A stretch of DNA of 40,431 nt from a virus. Position 1 is the stretch's first letter. Every line of letters begins with the position of its first letter. The position numbers and the translations under genes were made by a program. The DNA is taken from the IMG/VR virus record IMGVR_UViG_3300036944_000445, positions 1-40,431 of that record; one strand, written 5' to 3'. Below are positions 22,144-31,257 of the stretch, piece after piece. Below the pieces are notes generated by a model, which was not told where the DNA came from, did no database searches, and was given only the letters and a program-made list of their open reading frames with translations.

Positions 22144-24309
22144 CTATACCACGGTCCACACGGAGCCGCTTGATACCGTCACCGTCACACCAGAAGCAAC
22201 AGAAACTGGGCCGAACGAACCACCGTTGTCTCCTGTGGCAATCGTGTAGTCCGATGAGATTGTTGCGCTGTTAACCACAATGCCGTTACTAGCTCTTGGA
22301 GCTTTAACACTCAACTCACCAGTGCTTGGCTTAAACAGGTACTGAGCGTTACTTGTGTATACAGTTGTCGGTGTGCCAGAAGTGGCAGCCGCAAACATGG
22401 GATACAGGTTTGTAGCTGTAGTAGTGTCATTACTCAGGCTTGCACCAGCCACAATTGAAGCCCAGGAACTGTTTGTGCCATCAGTGGTCAGGTATTTGCC
22501 TGAGTTACTAGTTTGGCTAGGTGCTAGGGCATTGAAAGCGGCATTAGCGGTTGTTTGACCTGTACCGCCATTAGCAATAGCCACTGTGCCTGTAAGGATT
22601 GAGGCAGGAACAGTTAATGGCGTTGTTTGCTTGACGTAAATCTTGCCAGTTGAAGAGTTGACAAAAGTCACTATGCCAACTTGAACAGTGATGCCTGTTG
22701 GAGGCAATGTGTTCATCAGTTGACCAGCAGAATAAGGGCTGAGATACAGCACTTGTCCAACAGTAAATGTTCCAGTGTTTACGTTGTCAATGTTGCCAAT
22801 TGAAGTGACGTAACCCGCTGCACCGTTAGCAATTGCACCGTCTGTCAAACCAATAACTGACGATGTGGCTGCTACGTCAGCCCTTGCCAAAGCCACGTTT
22901 GGATATGTTTGGCCGCTTGATGTGCCTGTAATGTAAACAGGCGATCCATTAGGAATTGTTGATCCCGTGTTGTTGATGACTTTAAATTGCAGGTCATGTC
23001 CAACATGGATTTGTACGCCAGAAACATCGTTGTAGTAAGACAGAGCTTTTGCAGTGCTGTCGTACCATGTTCGACCTTCAGCATATGTCGGTGCTGCCCC
23101 TGGCGTGTAATCAAGGTAAGTTCCAATGATGTCGCCAGAGTGAGTAACGCCCGATTCTGTGCCACCAGTAATAGCAACAGAGTTAGCATTCTGAGTAGAC
23201 ATAGTGCCCAAGCCACTAATGTCTGTGTTTGACAAGACAACAGCACCTGTACGACCTGCAACAGAAGTCACCAAGTTGGTCTGGTCAAGCTTTTGCCAAG
23301 CAGCACCGTTAAAGATTACCCAATCGCCAATTTCCCAATCAGTAATGCCATTGAGGTTGGTTGAGCCAGCAACACTGACAATGTAGTAATAGCCGTTTGT
23401 GCCAACACTAGATGTCAGAGTGGGAGTATTGGCTGAAGCATTCCAAGTGCCTTGGTAATCCAAGCCACCAGTGATGGTTGTCCAAGTAGTGTCGTAATCT
23501 GCACCACTTGCCTTAGTCAAAAACTGACCAGCAGAACCACCAGAGTTAACACCAGCACCACGAGGAATGGTGAAGTCAAATACAGCAGCAGAAGATGTGC
23601 CAGAGTTGGTTACCGAGGCAGATGTACCGGGACTGGAGGTTGTCGTGGTTCCAGCAGCAATAGTAGCTGCCGTCCCTGTAGCACCTGTAGCGCCTGTAGG
23701 ACCAGTTGGGCCAACATCTCCACGAGGAATCGTGAAATCAAAAATTGCTGCGTTGGATGTGCCTGAATTGACAACAGTTGCAAAACTGCCTGGAGCGCCA
23801 GTAGTTGTTGTTCCAGCCGCAATAGTGGCAGCAGTACCGGGAGCGCCAGTAGCACCAGTTGCACCTGTATCACCACGAGGAATGGTAAAAATCAGGTTAG
23901 GATTGGTTGCTGTACCAGTGTTGACAACAGCAGCATTGGTTCCGGGACTGCCTGTGATAACAGTGCCAAAGGTAATGTTAGGAACAACACCAAACAAACC
24001 CGGAACAGACCAAACCAAGCCAGTTGTTGAGCGTGAGTTAACCAGAGCAATGGATACCCAAACTTGGTTAACAGGTGCTGATGGCGGTTGCAGTGTCCAG
24101 CCTGATGGAGGGGTTCCTGTGTTGGTTCCAAAGCTCCAAGAGCCACCAGTAGGGGTTGCTGGCTGACTTGCTGCTTCTTGGAAGATAAACCACTCAAAAT
24201 AAGTGCCGCCAAAGCTGGTTGTGCTTCCATACAAGCCAGAAGATTCTGCACCAGGAGTTGCAACTAGAGCGCCAGTGCCGCTGTTTCCGTAAAGTCCACC
24301 AGTAGCCAT
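22144..24309 (-). CDS. long collagen-like tail fibre, 721 aa
   Basis: Largest fibre in the cluster. Residues 1-120 look like an attachment domain. From about 125 to 255 there are three near-repeats of a module ending in FTIPRG followed by Gly-X-Thr collagen-like stretches (DTGATGATGAPGTAATIAAG and DVGPTGPTGATGATGTAA), which should trimerise. The C-terminal 450 residues are beta-rich (DYQGTWNASANTPTLTSSVG, GRTGAVVLSNTDISGLGT, FKVINNTGSTIPNGSPVYI), typical of phage fibre shafts and tips. There is no S74 domain, so folding help may come from elsewhere. It is flanked by a GIY-YIG-like gene and fibre copy C. Confidence 0.8.
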   Translation of the reverse strand: MATGGLYGNSGTGALVATPGAESSGLYGSTTSFGGTYFEWFIFQEAASQPATPTGGSWSFGTNTGTPPSGWTLQPPSAPVNQVWVSIALVNSRSTTGLVWSVPGLFGVVPNITFGTVITGSPGTNAAVVNTGTATNPNLIFTIPRGDTGATGATGAPGTAATIAAGTTTTGAPGSFATVVNSGTSNAAIFDFTIPRGDVGPTGPTGATGATGTAATIAAGTTTTSSPGTSASVTNSGTSSAAVFDFTIPRGAGVNSGGSAGQFLTKASGADYDTTWTTITGGLDYQGTWNASANTPTLTSSVGTNGYYYIVSVAGSTNLNGITDWEIGDWVIFNGAAWQKLDQTNLVTSVAGRTGAVVLSNTDISGLGTMSTQNANSVAITGGTESGVTHSGDIIGTYLDYTPGAAPTYAEGRTWYDSTAKALSYYNDVSGVQIHVGHDLQFKVINNTGSTIPNGSPVYITGTSSGQTYPNVALARADVAATSSVIGLTDGAIANGAAGYVTSIGNIDNVNTGTFTVGQVLYLSPYSAGQLMNTLPPTGITVQVGIVTFVNSSTGKIYVKQTTPLTVPASILTGTVAIANGGTGQTTANAAFNALAPSQTSNSGKYLTTDGTNSSWASIVAGASLSNDTTTATNLYPMFAAATSGTPTTVYTSNAQYLFKPSTGELSVKAPRASNGIVVNSATISSDYTIATGDNGGSFGPVSVASGVTVTVSSGSVWTVV

Positions 24310-24318
24310 ATTGCCGCC

Positions 24319-24894
24319 TTATTTGAAAGAGGCTGGTTCAAAAATCCAGCCTTTACGTGGGTTTGCGAATTTTTCTTGGCCTTTGTATTTGTACTTGTAC
24401 CCATACACGCCATAGTGAATGTTCTGCAAAGATGTGCCATGAGCATCAGCAGCGCTTTTTAAGCTATCAAATCTTCCAAGTGGCGTTACATACCAGCCTT
24501 TAAAGCTGGAGTGGTTAATGCCAAATTTCCCAAGTTGATTTTTTGCAGAGTGCTGTCTCATTTTCGCACGAACATCATCTCGTTTTGATACGTTTGTATC
24601 TCCGGCTGATGCTCCTTGCAATCCTTCTTCCAGAACCATATTTGCCCATTGTTCAGACTTAACAACATCGTTGTCTTGACAAAACTTTGTGGCAAAATTT
24701 TTCAATCGCTCTTTGTCTTGCCAAATTCCCAACAATTCTGTTGTGTAGTCATTGCCATGAATTTTAAGGTGTCTGCGCCAATGAATCCCGCTTCCTTTGT
24801 AAGTGTGGATTCGTGAAAGGCACGTTGTTTTCCCAAAGTATTTAAACCCTGTTTTGTTATGCGTCTTGACGTACAAAGCAGTTGCTTTAAACAT
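24319..24894 (-). CDS. GIY-YIG-like homing endonuclease, 191 aa
   Basis: Residues 7-45 carry a GIY-YIG variant: ALYVKTHNKTGFKYFGKTT followed by YKGSGIHWRRHLKIHG, as in phage Seg-like and related free-standing endonucleases, though the classic motif is degenerate. The C-terminal half has two likely DNA-binding regions: RDDVRAKMRQHSAKN, and a repeat-like part (GRFDSLKSAADAHGTSLQNI), the NUMOD-like helix-turn-helix common in homing enzymes. Inserted between the head-tail adaptor and the fibre genes. Activity is uncertain. Confidence 0.75.
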   Translation of the reverse strand: MFKATALYVKTHNKTGFKYFGKTTCLSRIHTYKGSGIHWRRHLKIHGNDYTTELLGIWQDKERLKNFATKFCQDNDVVKSEQWANMVLEEGLQGASAGDTNVSKRDDVRAKMRQHSAKNQLGKFGINHSSFKGWYVTPLGRFDSLKSAADAHGTSLQNIHYGVYGYKYKYKGQEKFANPRKGWIFEPASFK

Positions 24895-24902
24895 ACTCTA
24901 GA

Positions 24903-25889
24903 TCACTTAAAAGCATAGCGATACGTGCGAGGCTGATACTCACTTGTCAGATGTTGATCGCCACCACGCCACTTGCCTTTGTAGTTTTGATCTTCAATCA
25001 AGCCGTAAGAATCATCAAAACGGACTTGCCATTTTTGAGCTTCTTCCACGTTTTTGTTCTTGTCGTAGTAGCACTGCAATGTGCCATACAAGTAGCCTTC
25101 AGGGAAAGATGCCAACACGCCATTGTTCTGAACAATAGGGATCAGTTCATCTTCCGTTGGGCTAAACAAGAATGGGAATGTGCGTTGGTAATACGCTTTG
25201 ATTGTCACGTTGTCACCGGGGTTTGGCGTAAACACATAGTTAGGACCGACTTCAGAGAAAGAAGCCCGGATAACCCGTGGAACACCAAAAGGACGGATAT
25301 ACAACTGGTCAATCATCCTGCGGCGAATGATTTCACGGTCACCAACCCTGTCATACACAATCCAAGGGCCTAAAGACGATGCTCCTGGCGGTTGGTTGGA
25401 TGGAGGGCTTTCTTGGAAGAACAAGATAGGGAACACCATATCTGATGGGATAGGCGCCATACCTTGAGCGTTGGTTGTCAAGATTGTTGGGTCTACAGGA
25501 TCGTAGGGATTGGTTCTCAGGGCAGGAAGCTCAAGTGTTCGCATCTTGAGTTCGCACATTTGAATGCAAGACCGGATCTCAACAGAAGATTGTGTTGGGA
25601 TCTTGATGATGGCAGTAGGCAGTGTTGCCAACTCCCAAACACCATCAGGGTCGTCCACTGTAATTGTCGTAGAAGACACAGCGGTAACCAAAGTAAAGGG
25701 GCCTACAACTGACGAGCCAATGAAGTCACCAACCATAACAAACGCTGTTGCATTTGATGCGGTGGTGATAACGCCAGTTGAAGAATTAAACGCTGTTGCG
25801 TTAATGCCAATGCTATTTGCGATTGCCCCCACCCATTGAGCCACTCGACTTACTAGGGAATTGGCTGATTGGATGAATAGAGCAGACAT
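24903..25889 (-). CDS. putative head-tail adaptor / connector protein, 328 aa
   Basis: Starts MSALFIQSANSLVSRVAQWV after GTAAGGATGCCTA. Residues 40-95 form a beta domain (VMVGDFIGSSVVGPFTLVTA), and then come a helix typical of adaptor proteins (SSVEIRSCIQMCELKMRTL at 100-118) and alternating strands. The C-terminus (YGTLQCYYDKNKNVEEAQKW) resembles the last helix of podovirus tail-accessory or gp4-like connector proteins. It sits between capsid and fibre genes, where the adaptor ring normally lies. It is longer than P22 gp4 (166 residues), so the identity is tentative. Confidence 0.6.
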   Translation of the reverse strand: MSALFIQSANSLVSRVAQWVGAIANSIGINATAFNSSTGVITTASNATAFVMVGDFIGSSVVGPFTLVTAVSSTTITVDDPDGVWELATLPTAIIKIPTQSSVEIRSCIQMCELKMRTLELPALRTNPYDPVDPTILTTNAQGMAPIPSDMVFPILFFQESPPSNQPPGASSLGPWIVYDRVGDREIIRRRMIDQLYIRPFGVPRVIRASFSEVGPNYVFTPNPGDNVTIKAYYQRTFPFLFSPTEDELIPIVQNNGVLASFPEGYLYGTLQCYYDKNKNVEEAQKWQVRFDDSYGLIEDQNYKGKWRGGDQHLTSEYQPRTYRYAFK

Positions 25890-25898
25890 TAGGCATCC

Positions 25899-26393
25899 TT
25901 ACTTGGTCGGTATTGCTGGATTATACGGAATAGGGATCTTTCCGCTAGGGTGGCAGACGAAATCAGAATAGTATTCGTTGACGATTGCATAGAACAGGAT
26001 CTTGTCCTTTTTATCTTGCTTGATCAACTCCCAGGGGCGGTTGTTAAACCACTTTGAACTGATTTCGTGAGCAAAGCATTTAGGCAGTTGCATCATGTGA
26101 GCAGTGCCAGCAAAGAAAGGGTTTTCAGTGCCGTGAACCTTGTAAAACTCACGCTGCTGTTTACAGAACTCTTTGACACCCTCTACGTTTTTTTGTTCGT
26201 ATTGGACATATCGATTGCCGTCAATTGCACCGACTTTATAGTCAATGTTGTCTGTTTTAAATGTTTGCGACCAAGTACCAGACTTGACCTCATTAAACAG
26301 CTTGTCGTTATGACGGAATACACCGTCAATACCAGCCTCAAGAATACCCTTTGAATAGTATTCTTCGTTGATTTTTACTTCGTCATCGGTCAT
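25899..26393 (-). CDS. conserved virion-region protein, 164 aa
   Basis: The ATG at 26393 (MTDDEVKINEEYYSKGILEA) has GGAGAAAGCA before it, better than the ATG at 26405. It is charged and aromatic-rich with EVKSGTWSQTFKTDNIDYKV, KEFCKQQREFYKVHG and CFAHEISSKWFNN. The alternating pattern suggests a compact mixed fold without membrane segment. It lies just after the terminator that follows the capsid gene, so it may be expressed at lower level. No function recognised; possibly head completion or a virion decoration. Confidence 0.6.
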   Translation of the reverse strand: MTDDEVKINEEYYSKGILEAGIDGVFRHNDKLFNEVKSGTWSQTFKTDNIDYKVGAIDGNRYVQYEQKNVEGVKEFCKQQREFYKVHGTENPFFAGTAHMMQLPKCFAHEISSKWFNNRPWELIKQDKKDKILFYAIVNEYYSDFVCHPSGKIPIPYNPAIPTK

Positions 26394-26440
26394 TGCTTTC
26401 TCCATGCTTTACCAAAGGAACCCCTTGCGGAGTCCCTTCA

Positions 26441-26466
26441 GAAAAGCCCCGGAGGGCTTTAATTAG
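26441..26466 (-). terminator. intrinsic terminator after the major capsid gene
   Basis: Reading leftward, AAAGCCC, a short loop and GGGGCTTTT form a GC-rich hairpin followed by a short T run ending in CT. It begins directly after the capsid stop codon. Leaky termination here would give more capsid than downstream tail products. Confidence 0.7.
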
Positions 26467-27620
26467 GCCAAGTAACGCTGGACTTGTGTGGAAGGACGGG
26501 GAGCCGTCACAGCCGCACCAGTTGGGCTGATGTTAGCCAACACAGCAACACCTGCTGGGTTACGAACAATCAGTGTACCTTCCATGATGTACTGATCCAA
26601 GGAAGCGTCAGCAGAACTGAACACTTCGTTGTTTGGACCCAGTTCACGCAAGCTACCCCACTGGATAACGTCAGGGTTCAGGAACAGGGCAGAAGTGTTA
26701 TCTGCGCCAGTTTGGTCCATAACCCAAGAGTCATCGATCTGGTAGGTGTAGTTGAAGTCACCTTCGTAAGTACCAATCGTGTCGCCCTTGTCAGCAGGGT
26801 TAAAACGGTTGATCGAACGGCTGGTAGGCATCATGTCCGAGATGTGTGTACGCATGGAAGTGGGCACAACCATGTTAGTGATCTTGGCATTGAAGCGCTG
26901 TTCAGCAGTGGTAACCAATTGCTTGTACAGGAAAGGGCTGAACTGTTGCAGGGTAACACCAGTGGAGAAGGTGAAGTAACCCAAGCCAGCGTTGCTCAAC
27001 AAGCCGTTGAAAGGCTGGTTAGTAGCAGTGGCAGAAGTCACATCGTTACCATCGCTGGTAGCCAAGTTCAGAACGGAAGTGCCGTCTGTTTCGTTGCCGG
27101 AACGAGTACCAGCGAACGAATACAACGAGCCAAAACGGCGACCGTTGTTTGGCGATGCACCTTGAGTGGCAGCTTGGCCGCTGTACTTGATGGAAGCGCC
27201 GTCAGCACGAACCATTTGCAGTTCAACGTCAAACATGATCTCAGTCAATTGCTTGACTTCTTGGTAGGCTTGTGGATCGCCACCAGCTTGTTCAACAGCA
27301 CGGGCAGTACCTGTAGCACCAATCACAGTCGTAAAGATCTGTGTGTAGTTACCGCAGTTAGCACGGGTGTTGCTGTCAGCAGAAGAGGCCGAAACAGCAG
27401 CGCCTTCCAGCTTGGCGTTCAGAGCGGGAGTACGGTAGTAATCCACGGGCCAGATGTGCAGAGTCGAGTTGACTTTGCGCTTCTTGCTCATTGCCATGTT
27501 GGTCAGGGGGGTACGGTCTTTAACATAGTTAGAGACAGTCATATCGAGGTCTTTGACCACGATGTCGGTGGTATACGAGCCGTTGCCGTTACCGAGGTTT
27601 GCAGAGGTGATGGTAGCCAT
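26463..27620 (-). CDS. major capsid protein (SU10/DUF5309-like), 385 aa
   Basis: Start at the ATG at 27620 (MATITSANLGNGNGSYTTDI) with AGGAGTTTCAA, the strongest ribosome site in the window. Sequence hallmarks of this HK97-fold family: VKDRTPLTNMAM near the N-terminus, STLHIWPVDYYRTPALNAKL around residues 50-70, then EGAAVSA, and a C-terminal part VDQYIMEGTLIVRNPAGVA-like (the last 60 residues include LDQYIMEGTLIVRNPAGVAV). Usual size for the family. It follows the scaffold gene and precedes a terminator. No protease gene or cleavable delta domain is evident. Confidence 0.88.
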   Translation of the reverse strand: MATITSANLGNGNGSYTTDIVVKDLDMTVSNYVKDRTPLTNMAMSKKRKVNSTLHIWPVDYYRTPALNAKLEGAAVSASSADSNTRANCGNYTQIFTTVIGATGTARAVEQAGGDPQAYQEVKQLTEIMFDVELQMVRADGASIKYSGQAATQGASPNNGRRFGSLYSFAGTRSGNETDGTSVLNLATSDGNDVTSATATNQPFNGLLSNAGLGYFTFSTGVTLQQFSPFLYKQLVTTAEQRFNAKITNMVVPTSMRTHISDMMPTSRSINRFNPADKGDTIGTYEGDFNYTYQIDDSWVMDQTGADNTSALFLNPDVIQWGSLRELGPNNEVFSSADASLDQYIMEGTLIVRNPAGVAVLANISPTGAAVTAPRPSTQVQRYLA

Positions 27621-27633
27621 TTGAAACTCCTGT

Positions 27634-28749
27634 TTAACGCTTGCGTTTATTTGCTGCAAGCATGGTTGCTAAAAGATCGCGTGCTGCACTCTTATCGCCG
27701 GACTTAGCTTGCTTTTGAAGTTTTTCCATCTCATTATCTGGAGCGGTTTTGGCCTTTGCAACTGGACGACTAGCAGCAGCTAGAGATCCACCAGCATTTT
27801 TGACCTTTGGACCTTCACGGAACTTCATACCGTCCCGAACAAGACCCAGCAGATATTCATCACTGGAAACCAAATCAATGTTTGGCACACCAGGAACAAA
27901 CGAACTGCTTGCACCTTTCCAGTCCTTACTGAGCTTCTCACGAATTTCAGTAAAGACAGCCTTGTTGCTCAACTCTTTATCAGTAAACGACTGCCTAGCT
28001 TTTTCCAAGGATTCTTGGACCATTGCAGTGCGGTGCTGATAGAACTGTTCAACTTTAGGCCGATTCGAACGAATGAACTGCGACTTTTCTTCAATCAACT
28101 GAGCGTTTTGACGCATTGCTGCTTCAGCACGGCTCCGTTCAGCGGGATCAGTCGTGTTTTGATAGATTTGCTCCCATCGCTGGTTATATTCTTGGATCGT
28201 AACCAGTTCATCAGCAACAGTTTGCAACTGAGGAACGATTGTCAACTCCAAGCCTATTTGCAAACCATCAAGTTCACTCTTACGCTTCGATTCATATTCT
28301 TCAAAATCTGCTTTTTCAGCTTTAAGCTTACGAGCATTTTCATGGATAGCACTACCTTGACCCAGAATAGAAGCTGCCTTCTCTGCTGTCAATTCAATAA
28401 AGCCGCCTTCTGCGTCCTTATTAGGAATCTTCAACATTACGTCAGGATTCTCTTTCGCAAATTCAAGGAAATCGACTGCTTCGTTTACTCCAGAGGAGGA
28501 CTCGGCTTCAACTTCTGACTCTGCGGCATCCGACTCAACTGAACTGCCATCTTCAGGTTCGACCCCTTCAACAGGAGCCGCCTCCGGGGATTCAGCTTTC
28601 GCTTCTTCTTGTCCGGCTGGTGGTGGAGAACTGCCATCGGGTTGCTGACTGTTACGCTTGTTAGCGGCAATCATTGCAGCGATAGCATCGGCGGGATTCG
28701 CCACACCAGTTTGCTCAGGGGCGGTCACTTGCGTGATTACGTCTGACAT
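27634..28749 (-). CDS. capsid scaffolding protein, 371 aa
   Basis: Composition is that of a P22/T7-like scaffold. The N-terminal 100 residues are acidic and Pro/Ser-rich (EEAKAESPEAAPVEGVEPED), the middle is a long helical or coiled-coil region (KLKAEKADFEEYESKRKSEL, QRWEQIYQNTTDPAERSRAE), and the C-terminus is strongly basic (MEKLQKQAKSGDKSAARDLL through ANKRKR), the usual coat-binding end. A repeated AAMIAANKR/ATMLAANKR occurs near both termini. Gene order portal, scaffold, capsid supports the call. It would be needed for procapsid assembly and then leave. Confidence 0.8.
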   Translation of the reverse strand: MSDVITQVTAPEQTGVANPADAIAAMIAANKRNSQQPDGSSPPPAGQEEAKAESPEAAPVEGVEPEDGSSVESDAAESEVEAESSSGVNEAVDFLEFAKENPDVMLKIPNKDAEGGFIELTAEKAASILGQGSAIHENARKLKAEKADFEEYESKRKSELDGLQIGLELTIVPQLQTVADELVTIQEYNQRWEQIYQNTTDPAERSRAEAAMRQNAQLIEEKSQFIRSNRPKVEQFYQHRTAMVQESLEKARQSFTDKELSNKAVFTEIREKLSKDWKGASSSFVPGVPNIDLVSSDEYLLGLVRDGMKFREGPKVKNAGGSLAAASRPVAKAKTAPDNEMEKLQKQAKSGDKSAARDLLATMLAANKRKR

Positions 28750-28765
28750 AGTTTACTCTCTTTGG

Positions 28766-29083
28766 TTAAGTGTTAGATTTCTGAGCCACTTTTCCAAGAT
28801 ATTCAGTTTTTTCGATAAAACCGATGAAATCTCGTACTCCAGCAACATTAAATGCGTTTTCAATACGCTCTGGATCAGTTCGGCAATCTTCCAAACGACC
28901 CAATAGATCAAACCTATAAAGGTTGAACAGCAATGCAAAATCCTCATTCTTGATGAGGCGGGAAGCGCACTCCCCATTCTCAATAGCTAAAGTTTTACGA
29001 TGTACATCGGCCTCCTTGTGTGAATCAGCAGCACGAGTGCGCCGATTAAAGTAACTTCTGATATTCAATACCAAGCTTTGCAT
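28766..29083 (-). CDS. hypothetical protein between portal and scaffold, 105 aa
   Basis: Basic N-terminal third (MQSLVLNIRSYFNRRTRAAD) followed by FALLFNLYRFDLLGRLEDCR and NAFNVAGVRDFIGFIEKTEY. It is largely helical with no clear motif. Nine bases separate it from the portal stop and about 16 from the scaffold start, so all three are cotranscribed. Proteins in this slot of P22-like phages vary; this may be a small head-assembly factor. Not recognised. Confidence 0.65.
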   Translation of the reverse strand: MQSLVLNIRSYFNRRTRAADSHKEADVHRKTLAIENGECASRLIKNEDFALLFNLYRFDLLGRLEDCRTDPERIENAFNVAGVRDFIGFIEKTEYLGKVAQKSNT

Positions 29084-29092
29084 AACAATTCC

Positions 29093-31255
29093 TTAATCAA
29101 CTTGAACGGAAGTCAGTTTGCCCCGTTTAGCTGCCAATGCTTCAAACATATTGTCTGTATCAATGTCTTCAGCCTTCTTCTGAGTAAACATTGTATTTGC
29201 AATTGTTTCTTCAGTCTTGGCTTTATTCAAATCCGTCTTAGATTGAATTTCTTGCTGTTCTGGACTTGGACCTTTGGCCGCTTGAGCTTCCATAAGTTTG
29301 GCAGCTTCATCCAAAGTCGGCAAATAAGCATCTACATCCTTAACACCCAGAACACGCAGAGTGTCTTCAAATGGACGGCGAATCTTGGAGAACAACTCTG
29401 GGACGCTAGGGTCCAAACTCATCATGGCCTGGGCAAACTGCTGCTGGGCTTGACCAATCAACTGCTGACGGGTCAAACGGTTCTCGTCAGACAAGAAACC
29501 CAAGGCCAAATCAATGTTGATCAGCTTGCGGTCAATGAATTCATAGTTTTCCATTGACAAGGCATCCATGAATGGAGCGCCTTTACCGCAAACACCAGCC
29601 AATTGCTGAATGTTGTAGTCATCAGAGTACTGGATCAGCGTCTTCCAGACAATGTAGATCATGTCCCGCAAACCGATAGCGCAGTTCTTGACCATTTCAT
29701 CTTGAATGAGTTGGTTCGGACCCATAGCCAGTTGCAGCTTGAAGCCTGAGTTGCCGTCTTTCATCACTTCAGGGTTTAGGACATCGTTAGGGCTGGTCAT
29801 GCCGATCATTGCCATCTTGTCGGCTTCAAACCGCTGCATGGACGATTGGACATAAGCCAAGTTGCCTTGCATGGGTGCAAATTCGTAGATGTGCTTGGCA
29901 GGATCAAACTTGCGGTCCAGAATGAACATGGCAGACACGCCACGCTGGATCTCTTCAGCATCCATAAACTCTGGGTTCACGCCAATACGAGGCGTAGATG
30001 ACTGCATGGCAAAAGCCATCTCAGCACGGGCAATCGATGTAGCGTATTCCTGCATTGGCACAAGGCGTTCTGCAAGGGAGTAGCCAAAGAAGTTGCCAGT
30101 GATTGGCTTGGGGCACATTGCAGCCAAAGGAATAAAGTCCACTTCCTTGACGTACAAAACATACGAGCCAGAGAAGCAAACTTCAACGATTTCCTCTTCA
30201 CCGTCACCGTCAACGTCTTTGCGAATCCATGCGGTTGTCAGCATGATGACTCGGCTGTAACGATCAGCGCCAGCAGAAGCAATTACACCTTGGCCGGGAA
30301 CAGGAGTGGAATCACGAGCATGCAGAGCAAGATCATTCTCCAATGCACCTGCTTGATAAGCACCAGCAGGACCGTAGGCAGCGTGTTCAGCAAGTTTCTC
30401 AAGGTCAACATACGGGAATTGCGCTTTGCACTCATGGATTGTCATTGGATCGTAGAAGCCAACGAAATCTTGGTCCTGAATGCCGGGGATTGTGGGGTTG
30501 CACACAAAGTAGTGTTGGGCAACATGCTTGATACGAACGGATGTTGAGAAACCCGTCATCTTGTACTTGGCACGGTAGATGGTGTTGGCTGCGATAGAGC
30601 TTGCAACTTCTTCTGGCGACTCCTCCATGCCAGCTTCGCTCTCAACCATCTCTTGCATGACACCTTCAAGGTTTACGTCAATCTTACGCATGTTCTGGCG
30701 CTTGACTGTCAGACCTTTCTCAGCGGCCATAGTCTCAAAGACTCGCAACTGGTCCCGTGTGCCTTCAACTTCTTTGTATTGGGTAATAGGTTCACGCACT
30801 GGTGACACCATCACGATACCGTTCTTGTGAAGCAACGAATCTTGCGCCCAATCACGGATACAGGCGTAAGAATCATTCTTTGAGTTGATCATGTACTTGA
30901 CCATCTCAGTAGCTTGATTGGCTTGTGCGCTGTCAGACTCGCTGAACCGCTCAAACTCAAAGTTAACCTTGCCGTTGGGCATCAAGCACTTGGTGATGAT
31001 GGCCGTTGCGTAATCAACGCCAGGGGTAACCACGGGGTGGATGTAGTCAATGCCTCGGATTGGCTCAGTAGAGTTACTGACGGCAATATTGAGGTAGTGG
31101 TAATCAGAAAGACGGTTGAAAGTGTTTTTGGCTTGCGTCAATCGCAAGTAATCCACCATCTTCAAATACACCTCATGGGCGACTTGGAAAACAATCCCTT
31201 TGTTGCCAGCAGGTGCTTCAATGTATTCAACAATTATGTTCTGTTTATCCAGCAT
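29093..31255 (-). CDS. P22-type portal protein, 720 aa
   Basis: Portal rings of 12 subunits form the DNA entry vertex and bind terminase. Length and layout match P22-like portals: an N-terminal wing and stem region (DYATAIITKCLMPNGKVNFE at about 80-99, MVKYMINSKNDSYACIRDWA), a crown-like segment with DVDGDGEEEIVEVCF around 350-365, the conserved FFGYSLAERLVPMQEYATSI, the NDVLNPEVMKDGNSGFKLQL region, and a long C-terminal helical part with coiled-coil barrel-like sequence (EQQEIQSKTDLNKAKTEETI). It starts two bases after the terminase stop. Role: DNA packaging motor docking and genome exit. Confidence 0.9.
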   Translation of the reverse strand: MLDKQNIIVEYIEAPAGNKGIVFQVAHEVYLKMVDYLRLTQAKNTFNRLSDYHYLNIAVSNSTEPIRGIDYIHPVVTPGVDYATAIITKCLMPNGKVNFEFERFSESDSAQANQATEMVKYMINSKNDSYACIRDWAQDSLLHKNGIVMVSPVREPITQYKEVEGTRDQLRVFETMAAEKGLTVKRQNMRKIDVNLEGVMQEMVESEAGMEESPEEVASSIAANTIYRAKYKMTGFSTSVRIKHVAQHYFVCNPTIPGIQDQDFVGFYDPMTIHECKAQFPYVDLEKLAEHAAYGPAGAYQAGALENDLALHARDSTPVPGQGVIASAGADRYSRVIMLTTAWIRKDVDGDGEEEIVEVCFSGSYVLYVKEVDFIPLAAMCPKPITGNFFGYSLAERLVPMQEYATSIARAEMAFAMQSSTPRIGVNPEFMDAEEIQRGVSAMFILDRKFDPAKHIYEFAPMQGNLAYVQSSMQRFEADKMAMIGMTSPNDVLNPEVMKDGNSGFKLQLAMGPNQLIQDEMVKNCAIGLRDMIYIVWKTLIQYSDDYNIQQLAGVCGKGAPFMDALSMENYEFIDRKLINIDLALGFLSDENRLTRQQLIGQAQQQFAQAMMSLDPSVPELFSKIRRPFEDTLRVLGVKDVDAYLPTLDEAAKLMEAQAAKGPSPEQQEIQSKTDLNKAKTEETIANTMFTQKKAEDIDTDNMFEALAAKRGKLTSVQVD

Positions 31256-31257
31256 GA

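Noticed and set aside
18772-24309. Diversity-generating retroelement acting on the fibres
   Set aside because: No reverse transcriptase, accessory variability protein or template repeat was seen anywhere in the window.
26484-27707. 407-codon plus-strand ORF opposite the capsid gene
   Set aside because: Long antisense shadow caused by the codon bias of the capsid gene; no start signal and no recognisable domain.
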